Shown in pieces: positions 10,042-20,851 of a stretch of 50,408 bases of DNA. The stretch comes from Thermomucor indicae-seudaticae (taxonomy: Eukaryota; Mucoromycota; Mucoromycetes; Mucorales; Lichtheimiaceae), in NCBI GenBank assembly GCA_000787465.1, contig JSYX01000079.1:1-50408 (forward strand), given 5' to 3'. Numbering within the stretch: position 1 is the stretch's first letter; the number at the start of each line of letters is the position of its first letter. The position numbers and the translations under genes were made by a program. The notes under the pieces were generated by a model. The model was given only the letters and a program-made list of their open reading frames with translations, was not told the origin of the DNA and did not search any database.

Positions 10042-12604
10042 TTACTGGGAATGAATCGGGCATTCCTTGCCCTTTGCAAACCAGCCTTGTATGCAATGAC
10101 GATGATAAGTGCATAAGCAGTTAAGCCGTGCCATTGTATCACCTAATAAGCTCATGTTATGTGCCATATTTGATAAGGTTCGTTTCGTTCTTACCTTCGC
10201 AAAACTCTTCAAGACAAATGATGCATTCTTGGCCTAACAAAGTAGAATTGGATGCGAGTTTGTACACTGCCATTTATTTTTACGTTAGAAAGATTGTAAA
10301 ACATACATAAACCGTTTAATACTTACCCACGTAGCGAATGCCTGTCATAGTGGTTGGCGTCCTTGTGTTGAGACATGTTTGTACGTGTTGCTCCTGCTCC
10401 TCGACGTCCCCACATTCATTCAGGTCTTTGCCACATACAGGACACTCCATCATGATACTTTGGGTGCTTGGTGCTCTTTGCATACGGAATGATGCCGGTC
10501 TGGCACTACCTCGTGGCCTCGATAGATCTTCAAAGCAACCGTCACACACACGTTGAGGTCGTAATGATATCAGATAATGTTGCTCCAGAGGAACAGACGG
10601 ATCCTGCACAATGTGTGAGAACGGCAACATCACGCGATTCAATGAGCATTTGTCGCAGATAACAAGTCCGCATCGTCTATGCGACAAACATGGGTAGAAT
10701 TAAACGCTGTTCAATATTTTCCCATATCAACTGATTTTACCTGCAATGATGCCTGCGGACCAATAAGTTGAACCATCGACCACAATGTCGACAATCCGGA
10801 GCTTGATCGTTTCGTTCCCAGGTATAGATAGGTCGTGAATACGACGCGGTAGAAGACCGTGATCTCCGGATCCATTCTGAAGACAACCGCGACGAGCTTG
10901 ATACGCGACTGGTAAATGAAGGACGTGGCTCTGGCTCATTCCGCGGATAATCCACAGATTCCGATCGTATTACATTCATATCCGTTGTAGTTGTCTCCTG
11001 CGTTCCAGACCGATCATGGTTGCAGTCCAGCTGGCTACGATCGTCTGGTCTATGTTCTGTTTCCTGACCTGCTGATTCTTTGTTGCGATCTTTGCTAAGC
11101 GTACAGCTTCGGAATCTCATAAGTCAGGTTACATACCTTCAATAACTTGTCCGTCAGCTTCTGCATCAGATAAATCTAAAATCCCGTCTTCATTCCCGGT
11201 CAGTCGTGGTAGATCTTCTAAATCTGTCCGCCTTCTCATGATCCGAATCCATCGTCGCCGCCTAACCCATCCTGTGCCTGCAGTTGGTATCGCAGCTGTC
11301 CATTCCTTCTTATCACTTTCTGAAAAGCTTTTAGAATACTGCCAACCTTCCGGATCGGTGAAGGGATAAGAATAATCAATAGTCCAATCCGTTATCCACA
11401 TCCAACGCGCACTTCTGGTTAGTGACGGCAACTCAACTCGATCCTTTGAGGTCGGCTGTCCTGATGGATGTAAACTCCAGGGACCACATTGGTCATGCTT
11501 TCCCAAGGCATCCGCGGAGAAAGACGGTCTGCCGAGTCCCATCATTAAAGAAGGTATAGCTCTTTGGTTCTCATGGATAATGACAGGTACTGTTACGTGG
11601 TAAGCAATAGAGTCATAAGGCTCCATGGGATCTAAACAATCACATTATTTAGTACAAAGTACAATTATACGTGACCTTATTATTCTTAATCAGTCACTTG
11701 CCACCCTGATCTCTACGTCTCCGCCGGATCCTTGTCCACCAAGACCGCTCAGCTGCTTCCAATATCTCACACAGATAGGCTGCGCCTATGATGGCTGCCG
11801 CGTCGTATGCTGTTTCTCCGAAATTGTTGCGCAAAAGGGGGTTTGCATGAGCGTGGTCTAGCAGAAACCGGACAACAGGTACATCCCCTTTTGAAGCCGC
11901 ATTGACTACACACAAGTCGCACTCTGCGATCAGAGTGAAAATAACATGAATGTGGAACTTGTAACGAGCTTACTCAGTGAAGTATGACCAAGCCGACTGC
12001 GTGCGTCAACGGGAACTCCCTGACTGACTAGGAACTGTGCCATGTCAAGATATCCTCGAGCACATGCATTATGTAGCGCCGTATAGCCTTCTTTATCTTG
12101 GTGGACTGGATTTGCGTTTCCTTTCATGACCAGGTATTTGACTACCTCAAGTTGACCGGCAAATGCCGCTTTCAAAAGTGCTGTCTAAGCCAGGCAAAAA
12201 TAAAAATCAGAGCGACCACTCACACAATAGAGCTCTTATAGCGCTCCACATCATACTTCTCCTTCTTTATCGGGCGCATCGACGGCTGCTCCCCCTTCTT
12301 CGATCAGAAAAGCGACAATGTCCAAATGACCTCTTGAAGCAGCCAAATGCAGAGGTCGAAGCCCCGACAATGGATGAGGATGATCGGGATCTTTCCCTCG
12401 CCTGACTAACTCCTGAACCAGGGATAATTCCCCACTGGCTGCAACAGCCGTCAAATCAGGTTCGAACCGATTGGCAAGTTCCCTGCAGCTGCTGCTTCCC
12501 GTGGCTTCGGTGACACTACTGATTGGGGATGAATTCTTGCTATTGACTTGACGACATAAACCAGAATGCGGAAGATTCAAGGAACGGATGCGCGAAGATC
12601 CCAT
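10042..12604 (-). CDS. Ankyrin-DysF-FYVE-C2HC-RING protein (putative endosomal/vacuolar E3 ligase)
   Basis: Eight exons by my reading: 12604-12257, 12184-11974, 11923-11705, 11631-11137, 11071-10741, 10676-10327, 10266-10195 and 10142-10042, summing to 708 codons plus stop. Domains in order: ankyrin repeats (about residues 45-240; GLRPLHLAASRGHLDIVAFL, GYTALHNACARGYLDMAQFL); a dysferlin/peroxin DysF module (about 330-395; RWMWITDWTIDY, EGWQYSKSF, WVRRRRWIRIMRRR); a FYVE finger (about 515-585; CRHCGRWF, RRHHCRRCG across an exon junction, CDGCF); a C2HC finger (CPVCGKDLNEC...HVQTC); and a C-terminal RING (CIICLEEF, CLCTYHRHC, ECP). FYVE fingers bind phosphatidylinositol 3-phosphate and RING domains act as ubiquitin ligases, so an endosome or vacuole ligase is inferred. 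The donor of exon 3 is the least certain (11705 or 11717). Confidence 0.8.
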
Positions 12605-13194
12605 CGGATTTACGCAGCAGAGAAGGTGTTGCAAGGGGATTAAAGGAGAGACAGCGGAAACACTCTGCTAAAGTATTTGAGACATAAGAAATTTAACGAA
12701 ATTGACCTCGCTCAATGCAATATCATCCACGGGAAAAGAATGCTATGATATCTGTATTCTTCATGACCAGTTCATCTAGGGCATTCATACCAGAGTGGCC
12801 AGCAGCATTTCTTATTGCGCTTATCCATGCGACAGGTCCTATGCGAAAGCATTTTCGGCTCATAGACATTCACATATGCATGACTAGGTAGAAGTAAGAT
12901 CACATCACATTTTCTATCGCTTAATGCTAAACTTCGTTAACCGGTTTACGGCAACTGTATTCACCTAAATGTAGCGAACATCACCTTGCTTTATAGTCCA
13001 ACGTATAGATCTCAGGAATAAATAAGATCATGACAACTCATAACATAGAACCCTTTTCTCGGTGTTATTATACGCTATGAATTTTGTCATCGACCGTCAA
13101 CAAGGAGCTATTTATAAGATTCATTCTGGTATCTATGATATTAATGACTAACCAAAGACATTACAAGCGAACACACTCGAACATGCTGTTGCGG
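12605..13194. other. Intergenic region
   Basis: About 590 bases between two minus-strand genes: promoter of the FYVE-RING gene and 3' region of YKT6. AT-rich, no exon, repeat or RNA gene that I can support. Confidence 0.45.
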
Positions 13195-14052
13195 CTACAT
13201 AACTACACAGCATGAATTCGTCTTTCTAGCCGTCTTGTAAAACATTTTGGATTGGCTAGAGAGGGCCTCGGATCTGTCGACAAGCGAATCGAGCTACAGC
13301 AACCCACAGTACTTAGGACTTGATCTTGAGCATACATTCAAACCAAATCATCTTACCTTTTCACCACGTTGCAATACAGATTCAATGGTTTTGTGCTAAG
13401 CAAAGAAAAAAAGCTATCAGCGATGCTGCTTTCCTAATACACTTTGAAATGAAAGGATACTTTACAAGAATGGCCGTGGTCTCATCAAGCTCATTTTGTA
13501 CTCGCATGATTGTATCTGCCTGCTTCGGATCCTGATATTTGCTGAGATAGTCTGCGAGTTGAGGGTATTCGACAGGAGCATTCCATTTCTCAGGAGGAAA
13601 CATCACCAAGAACTCATCCAGGATTTTGTTTAGCAGTGAAAATGCTACTCTTGACGGATATTCCTTATCGCTTAGTATAACGCCGATGGGTCCTTGTGGA
13701 TGACTATAGACATGTGCAACGTTATCTTCCGGCGGACAGTATTTCAGTATGCTTATCTTGAGTTGCAGGTTTCTGGCCAAAAATACTTACTGTCACTCTC
13801 GACGCTTTGTCGCTGTCCGCTGGCTGTGCGCTCGGCAATTGTGATTGCTGTAAACTTCATGAATTCTTGAGCGCTGGGAGATATCCCGCCATCAGTCATT
13901 GAGATTACGTACTATTGAGCCCCCATTCTTGAAACGTGTCGTTTTTACCTGCTGCGCTGAAAAAACCCAAAGCTAGAGAGGTCGAACTGGGAGGCCAATA
14001 CCGTGGCCTTATCCTGAACTTTATGTAAAACTAAGATGGAATATAATTTCAT
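13195..14052 (-). CDS. YKT6: R-SNARE YKT6 (longin-domain, lipidated)
   Basis: Five exons (14052-13949, 13873-13791, 13725-13466, 13395-13357, 13293-13195) give 194 residues, the usual length. The longin domain covers about 1-130: [45 protein letters not shown], then [15 protein letters not shown]. The SNARE motif follows ([15 protein letters not shown], then [18 protein letters not shown]), with Arg of LQRGEKLD at the zero layer. The protein ends TNSCCVVM: a palmitoylatable Cys followed by a CaaX farnesylation box, the hallmark of YKT6. It acts in ER-Golgi, endosome-vacuole and autophagosome fusion. Exon 4 is only 39 bases. Every junction restores a conserved family segment, so I am confident in the model. 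Confidence 0.93.
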
Positions 14053-14940
14053 TACTGTTAACGATTTGGAGACGGATCGCAAATCCCAAGATCTGCGGCA
14101 AAGTTGCACTTAACGGAATTTGGCAGCGCTGCTTTAAATTTGCCTGTGAGATCAAAAGCGCGGCAGACACGACATGAAACAGACCATGGACTTCACTGCA
14201 GTATCCCACTAATATAAAATCGGTTACTTTTGACGGAAAATATTGTTTAGACATCGAGAATCTTTCATATCCTACACTGCATGGCCTAAAGGTCTGTGTA
14301 TGGATGAAGAAAGCTTTTCTAGCTCTTTTACGTTGTTCAAACCCACCAACTGCAGTCCGAGTGAGAATACTGGTCTCTAAGACCACTCTCAGTTGAACAA
14401 TTAAAATCAGGAATTATATAGCCGTGCTCAGAAGAGAGTTAAGACACTAATCTTTGCCTTAAGTCTTGGCAATGACCTATACCATGCTGCCGTTAAAGAA
14501 GCGTCGCCTATCGGAAATACTTTTCTATCTTCAAGGCGGGGTCATCCTAATTTCAGCTCGTTATAAGGATAACTTAATCTTCAGCAGGAGGTATCCATGC
14601 ATTTGTCGATGCATTGTTCTCCATAAACTCTAGAGGATGTTTGCTACGAGGACAGTATTATTCACAGTACATTCTGCAAGGTAAGTGTGTAAAGATCATT
14701 GGCTGACATACGGAAACAAAAACTTACATCCATTTTAAGAAATAAGCGAAACAATATATAAAGGTTTCTCATATATTAATGATCTACAATATGGATTCAT
14801 ACGTCGTTTTTGACAGGTGCCCATGAAGAAAAGGTGCCAATGAGAACGCACAAACAACCAAAAATCGAATCTTTTTAGGGATCCTTGCTGGTATAGCTAA
14901 CGAGGAGGCAACACGTTTATACAGACGACCAAAAGCGTGA
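14053..14940. other. Intergenic region upstream of YKT6
   Basis: AT-rich sequence between the YKT6 start and the first part of the left repeat arm that I can align. No gene recognised. The outer edge of the repeat may lie inside this stretch. Confidence 0.4.
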
Positions 14941-15464
14941 ATATTGAGCTTATATTCTCCAAACATCATTTTACGTCTTTGATTTGTGATGGATCGAAGG
15001 AATAAAGATGCTTCACGATGGCCGAAGTGTTTCTTCTTCTTAAATATTGACGACTATCCGGCGGATAATACGACATTGGAACCAAGCTTTTCTTGCATGA
15101 TGAGCAATTGGTAAGTTGGCATATAATTGGGCAGTAAGCGATGATCCGTCAAAGTTAAAATAACTTTATAATTGGCTTTTCAGGTAAGAGCACTTTGCAA
15201 TAGACAACAATGTGAATGGTAACAGGGCGTGGCCTGGGTTTACACAATAGAGACAATATGTAGAAGGTTGCGAGTTAAAGTAATTATGAAAGATCTACTG
15301 TAATTTGAATGCTTTATTGAAGAAACAATATTCTGATATCAAAAAGTCATGTTTGGAGATATGCGAGGTTCTTTCTGTTTATTGGTAAAACTTGAAGCCG
15401 TGGGTACTATGCAACAGCGATTGGTGATAAAGCCAAGGAAAGGAATTGCAGTGTAACATTGTAA

Positions 15465-15541
15465 GGCCTGTCTGGCAGAGTGTTTATCAAGTCAGTCTGT
15501 CAACTGGGAGCTCCCTGCTTCGAGTTCCGAACAGGCGGGCG
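15465..15541 (+). mobile_element. tRNA-like Pol III module (SINE-like head), left copy
   Basis: The segment begins GGCCTGTC, has an A-box-like TGGCAGAGTGT (15473) and a B-box-like GCTTCGAGTTCC (15517). The 5' GCCTGTC can pair with a 3' segment like an acceptor stem. The B box carries an extra T relative to the tRNA consensus and here also a C in the second position, so it is unlikely to be a working tRNA. It is followed by the reiterated body unit, as in a tRNA-derived SINE. The right-arm copy (46800-46875) has the better B box. Confidence 0.5.
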
Positions 15542-15567
15542 GTTTCAGAGCGAGAAATGATACCAGC

Positions 15568-15850
15568 AAGTTAAGATACGTAAGGCTTCAATCCGCGGTT
15601 TCCCAAAATGTGTCGAAAGTGAGTTCCATAGCACAAGATGAAAGGAGTAAAGAGACCCCCAAGCAATGTGGATCAAGGACAACGGACGGTGAGTGGATGG
15701 TCTTGAACACAGAAGAACAGGCTCGATGGGCACTGGGAGGACACCGGTTGGAAAGCCCTACGCACCCCAAGTGGAACGTCAAAAGATACGTGGCGAGCGC
15801 ACTTCTGGCGAGCAAGTTAAGATACGTAAGACTTCAACCGGTTAATTCCC
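15568..15850 (+). repeat. Tandem body units, left arm (two copies of the core)
   Basis: The core AAGTTAAGATACGTAAG occurs at about 15571 and again at about 15814, roughly 243 bases apart. The sequence between contains a frame reading GHRLESPTHPKW and KRYVASALLASKLRYV. The right arm has three such cores, so the unit number differs between arms. Confidence 0.6.
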
Positions 15851-16365
15851 AGGACCACAAGCAGGAACAAGCAGGCAAGCACCACAGTACAGGATGGAAG
15901 GAGAGTACATAACGCCAAGGAATATAGCTCGTGCAGAATGCGATTTGGGTGGATAGTCTTCAAGATAAGGAAGAGATAATCGTAGAAAGAGCCGCATTGT
16001 CCAATAGCTCGTCGTCCCGTATGTGGATGTAGTTGGAGAGAGAGGTCAAGATTCGTAGTGGAATAAATCAAAAAGAGCAAAGTAAAGAAAGAGTGCAGAG
16101 TGTGAAGAAGGGATGAATGGGTGGATTTTGAGAAATGCGGCATTTTTATATCTTTTGCATGCCCCTTATTTTATGTGGCTTCTATCCTTTTTGGGGGACG
16201 GGTTGGGGCGTCAGGGAGATCTTAATTTGAGGCATGCATATGTACGTTAACTAAACGATCCCGCGGAACACCCACCCCTCATGGATTATGTGCAGGGGGA
16301 AATGCTCTCCTCTGGATCCGTGGAAGCGGGCGAAGTCATTCCTCGTCAATCTCGAGAGCCACTTA

Positions 16366-16464
16366 CAGTCAGCCCCCGGTTTTGCAACCCCGGTTTTTGC
16401 AACACCCGGTTTTGTGCAACGGATTCCGCGGATTTTTGTCGTTGCAAAAAGCGGGGGCTGACTG
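16366..16464. mobile_element. Pogo/Fot1-type MITE with TA target duplication
   Basis: A 99-base element bounded by TA on both sides (16364-16365 and 16465-16466). The terminal inverted repeats start CAGTCAGCCCCCG and end with its complement, GGGGGCTGACTG. Further inside, TTTTGCAAC on the left pairs with GTTGCAAAAA on the right, so almost the whole element could fold as a hairpin. Pogo/Tigger/Fot1 elements have CAGT-type ends and TA duplications. It has no coding capacity and would depend on a transposase elsewhere. The corresponding place in the right repeat arm (about 45745-45765) lacks the element, giving a natural empty site. Confidence 0.85.
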
Positions 16465-17330
16465 TAGATTAAAATAGCCTTCGTTAGTCATTATATCCTT
16501 GATGCGGTCTTTCCCACGCTAGTCCCTTCATTTACCTTCAATCTCACCAAAACAGGTTACTTCTGCAGCCAAAAGAAACCCTTTCTATTGATTTTCTACA
16601 TATATGACCAGGTTTCTCTAAAATTCTACTTTGAAGGCTCCCCGTTCTGGTCGGATAACATTGGGCCTCACTAATAACGCATGGAGACCGTCGATCGATT
16701 GCCGTTAAAATGAACCGATACAGCACGACTTTCGTATTTCCCTTTGTTTGTTATGAGCTCGCTATAGGAGTTACGGTGCTACAATTTAGTTTATTGTGAT
16801 TGTCTCGAAATGACTGTTAGCCTCTAACAGGGGGAGCTGGATCTCAGGGATACAGAAATTGCTATCAAACTGTTTTTGTACCATTAACTCTGTATGGTAA
16901 ACAGGGAACAAATATGCTTTTCCAAGAATTTCAAAATTCTTGAACTACAAGGTCATGGGGTACGTTCTTGGCGTAAACATTAGGAAAATATTTTCCCAGA
17001 AAGGGTCAACTGTCGATCATCAGCACTTCTGCTGACGTGCATGAAAATATTTGATCAACAAGAAAAGAAATATGAAATAGTCGAACATTTATTCGAACGA
17101 CATAAGCTTCAGATCAACGTGTTACCGTCAGCCAGAGTAAAGTGCGCTACACTATCAAGTTCTGCTAGATTACCTTGCGTCTTCTTCCGCAACTCTTCCA
17201 TAAAGAGATTATTTGTCTTCCTTGTCCATACCTGTTCATTCTACCGGTACAGGATCCATGTAGGAAAAACACGGACAGTGGCGAAACATGGGGACCAGTC
17301 ACTACGTAGTTGAAGTTATTTGAATATTGA

Positions 17331-18588
17331 AAGAAAAAGTAGGTAGCGAGACTTTTTGTAGGCGCTTTATTCGATTCAAAGAGAAAGCTGTTTTCTTAGT
17401 CTGCCACTGAAAATCCTTCCATGAGGGGTGACTCTTGAAAGAGATCGACCAATTATTCTGTGCTCCACTATGCGCGCTTAACATGCCCTACTATATCGAA
17501 TACGAAAATCGTCCCATTTTACTATTGACTCGTCACAACAGTCCCATTATGGGCCATAATGACTACAGCAACCACCATCTCGTAACTTGCTTGATCGATT
17601 CGCCACACCTCTGCGGTCATCGGGATCTTTGACTGTCTCACCAATGTATACTGATTCTGTTAACAAGCAATACCACGACCAAGCATGAGCTGTGCATAAA
17701 AGAACAGGTGTTCGCTTTGCTTGATGCGACGGCCGATGTACTATACGTTTTACTTCTATTATGCAACGACAACGTCATCTTCGTACTCGCCTTGTTTCTG
17801 TCAGGGACTCAAGCATCAAGATTACTATCAGGGTCTCGTATGACGTTTTAGGCGACAGAACTCAGTACCCGGGACAGGACTCGGAATAGAACTCGATATT
17901 ACTGGAAGCATCGATAGGGAGCCCATGGGGTACAAGATGAATAGGGCTCTCATCAAGCCAGGTTTCAGGCCGGTCTGATTTGATTCCGAGCTTAGAGGTG
18001 AAATAAATTGCGCGCTTCGCCAAAGGACCGTTCACGACAGTAATCCGTTTGCCGTGCAAGTATGTGTGCCATTGGTCTGCTTGAGTCGTTAATCTCGAAA
18101 ACCTAGCTAGTGATTCGATTTATGGGGTTAACTTTTAAACTCGTGTAAGGATAAATGACGGTGAGTTAATTATGGAATTCACCAGAAGACGGGTGCATTC
18201 CGAATGGGTGGTAGTTCTTCTGATTATGTTGTCAAAGTAAGATACCCGCCTGTATTCTGCTGTCCCCTACGTATCCATCATATACCCAAAGACACCGCAC
18301 CAAAAGGTAATAGCCCACGTTAGAAACTATCCAGCACTCATTAACATGGGAATAAAGCCGATCACTCGTCTTAACTGGTTTATTGGTCAAAAAAAGCAGC
18401 TATTTTGAGCAGTACGTTCCATCCCTTTGCGATTGAAAGATAAATATGTCAACGAATGAGTGAGCATGTCATTTCGTGTTCTTGGAGCAGATATCGAGTG
18501 TACTTGGCGCGATCCTGCAACGCAAATTGTTCTCTTTCCTCGCGCCACCTTTTTTTCTCTTCCGCAAAACCATTACGACGTCTCCGAC
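17331..18588. other. Region between left arm and CLP1, with a possible orphan exon
   Basis: Mostly unassigned. On the minus strand, 17862 to about 18120 is open and reads like protein (WHTYLHGKRITVVNGPLAKR, then AIYFTSKLGIKSDRPETWLD), ending in a TGA at 17862-17864. It has no start codon of its own and could be the last exon of an unrecognised or decayed gene. The upstream 500 bases yield no matching exon that I can defend. Confidence 0.3.
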
Positions 18589-20439
18589 ATGCAAGACAAA
18601 GTATGATGCAACAATGTTCATGCGCGTTTTCACAGTCATCTATCTAAAAGCCGTCTAAAGCAAGATCTAGGTCCTGAACGTACCGTGGATCTAGAGCCTG
18701 ATCATGAATTTCGTTTCGAAGTTGATTTCGGCAAGAAAGTCCAAATCAAGGTATGCCAATTCCACAGCCATATTCCAAATCGCTCCACAGTGAAAGCGAG
18801 GCAAAGAAAAGAAAGAAGAAAAGAAACCTAGCGAAAGAAATAAAGACGCTGATCAATGGACTTATTGTCTATTTTGCTTGGCTGTTATTGATTCATGTAT
18901 CGCCAGCTCGTAAAAGGTACCGCAGAAGTTTTCGGCACGGAACTTGCACTGGGTGTCGAGTACACCTTCAGTGGTCGAAAAGCTGCCGTATACACCTGGC
19001 ATGGATGTACACTGGAGATATCCTTTTTTTGTTCGTTCTTTAGTTGTGCGCTTCGAGATTGCGACCATCTTCAATCGTTAACTCCACAGTACGTCAAAGG
19101 GCAATTTTCAGTAGAATATACCGCAAACGAGACTCCCATGACGAGCTATTTGAATACACATTTGGCCTTGCAACAGATGCGAGAAAGCGCCAAACAAAAG
19201 GGTGATGTTGGTCCTAGAGTAAGTCTTGTATTTTCACAATGTAGGGACGTGTTTTCCTTATTATGACGTAGGTTTTAATTGTTGGTCCCAATGACGTGGG
19301 AAAATCATCTCTGTGCAAGTTACTAGTAAGCTATGCACTACGCCAGGGAGAGAAACCTGTTTATGTGTCTTTGGATACGTCCGAGGTGAGACGTGCAGCA
19401 CTTATTATTGTGACAACACACACAAAAATTCTAAATGTTCCAGGGCACCATCACCATGCCCGGCACAGTGGCTGCAACAAGCATAAGCCATATAATCGAT
19501 ATTGAAGAAGAGTTTGGGTCCTCAGCGACGACCGCTGCTTCACTAGGTTCTTCGACTATCCCACTGGGTTATTACTATGGCTATGAGAGTCCAGCAGAAA
19601 ACGTGAAGCTGTTCAAGATTGTGACGTCAAGACTGGCACATGCTGTTAAATGTAGAGTGGCAGCAGATGCGGAAAGCCGGGTGTCAGGTTACATTGTTGA
19701 TACTGCTGGTCTGATTGACCAGGTTGGTTATGATTTGATTCAGCATGCAGTCGAAGAATTTTCCAGTAAGTAGTGAAATGCGTATCAATCATCGTGGGTT
19801 TGATAGTCTTTAACACGTATGCATTGTATAAAAAGTTAACGTCTTGATAGTTCTCGGTCACGAGCGTCTATACAGCGACATGACACGCATATTTAAAGAC
19901 AAAGGCGGAATGTCCATCGTAAAGTTAGCAAAATCGGGAGGTGTTGTAGAACGCGACCGACAGTTTAGGACTCAACTGCAGCGCAGTAAGATACAAGAGT
20001 ACTTTTACGGCACTCCCAAATGCGAACTTTCGCCGTACTCCATGCTCGTGAACTTTTCCGATGTAAATGTTTGGCGTATTGGAGAAGCTTTGGCTCCTTC
20101 CTCGGCTCTGCCACTTGGAATGGATAGCACAGTGTCCGAGACCCAGCTTGTCAAAGTTGATAACCTCGATATGTGTTTGCATTCCATACTTGCTATCTTG
20201 AACGCTGATAGCTCTGAACATGAATCTGCGTTATTGGAAAGCAATGTCGCTGGTTTCATATACGTGTACGTGGTTGTGTTACGATGTCTATCCATTGACT
20301 TGTGAAAGCTGATGATGGACCTTCGCACAGATCGGATATAGACGAAGCAAAACAAAAGCTGACCATCTTATCACCGGCGCCTGGACGCTTGCCACGGCGA
20401 CATTTGTTAATGGGCTCTTTCAAGTGGCTCGAAGCTTAA
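18589..20439 (+). CDS. CLP1: CLP1, polynucleotide kinase-fold subunit of mRNA 3'-end cleavage factor
   Basis: Eight exons: 18589-18600 (only 12 bases), 18661-18750, 18907-19017, 19090-19218, 19272-19385, 19444-19765, 19836-20265 and 20331-20439, giving 438 residues, the family size. N-terminal domain: VDLEPDHEFRFEVDF and LVKGTAEVFGTELA. The P-loop is GPNDVGKSS (exon 5), followed by YVSLDTSE and GTITMPGTV, then SGGVVERD and the C-terminal FTS-like barrel ending TILSPAPGRLP. CLP1 acts in the nucleus in cleavage and polyadenylation, and in animals also in tRNA splicing. The third intron (19018-19089) begins ATATCC rather than GT; see separate entry. The tiny first exon is inferred from frame and splice sites and is the weakest part. 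Confidence 0.92.
19018..19089 (+). other. Candidate U12-type AT-AG intron in CLP1
   Basis: The exon reads TGGCATGGATGTACACTGGAG and is followed by ATATCCTTTTT, the classical U12 5' splice site. TCGTTAAC near the 3' end resembles the U12 branch consensus with one difference, 9-10 bases before the final CACAG. Removing 72 bases joins GCTLE to YVKGQFSVEY in frame and restores the usual family spacing up to the conserved ETPM. The 72 bases are also open in frame, so retention would add 24 residues (SFFCSFF...) where other CLP1 proteins have none. No GT donor nearby gives a conserved product. Confidence 0.7.
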
Positions 20440-20851
20440 GTACGAACGAAATAAATTGTGCTGCTTTTAAAGCTATAAGCAACAATACATGCGTGTAAAC
20501 GAAACATGGGTGATGCTATTTGGAATTACACGTAAACTGCGTAATAAATAGCAAGAGAATGAGATGAAATATTACACGATTACGGATAGCTAAAAGATGG
20601 GATATTGCATTGTACCTTCTTCTTACATAAAGGTGCTTATCCAATTCCTTTGTGCGTTTCTTAGTATCATTCTCGTCACATAGGATCAATGTTATTCTTA
20701 TCTTACAATATATGCCTTCTAAATGCTGCAGCTGTAATAGCCTGCTAGCCGACATATCTGTACAGGCTTGCCTGCCATGCTTTGACGAGAAAAGAATCTG
20801 CAGTACGAACTGATGCCATCAAAAACCCCGCAGAACTCTGTTCACTCATTC

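Larger units (their letters stand above)
14941..17330 (+). repeat. Left arm of a large diverged inverted repeat
   Basis: By eye this segment aligns, in reverse complement, with 44881-47420. Anchors along the way: the TTGACGACTATCC block (15046) with 47289-47305; the ATGGCCGAA block (15023) with 47330; the tRNA-like module (15465) with 46800-46875; the ACGATCCCGCGGA block (16255) with 45817-45835; the CAAAACAGGTTACT block (16548) with 45667-45680; the GATAGCAATTTCTG-type block (16855) with 45361-45375; and the GGGACCAGTC block (17290) with 44940. The arms are clearly diverged, with small insertions and deletions throughout, so this is an old duplication. Ends are approximate. No intact transposase or reverse transcriptase was seen in either arm. 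Confidence 0.75.

Noticed and set aside
14021..14386. A 121-codon minus-strand frame overlapping the YKT6 start
   Set aside because: It is out of frame with YKT6 and runs through its promoter and first exon; no protein family resembles it.
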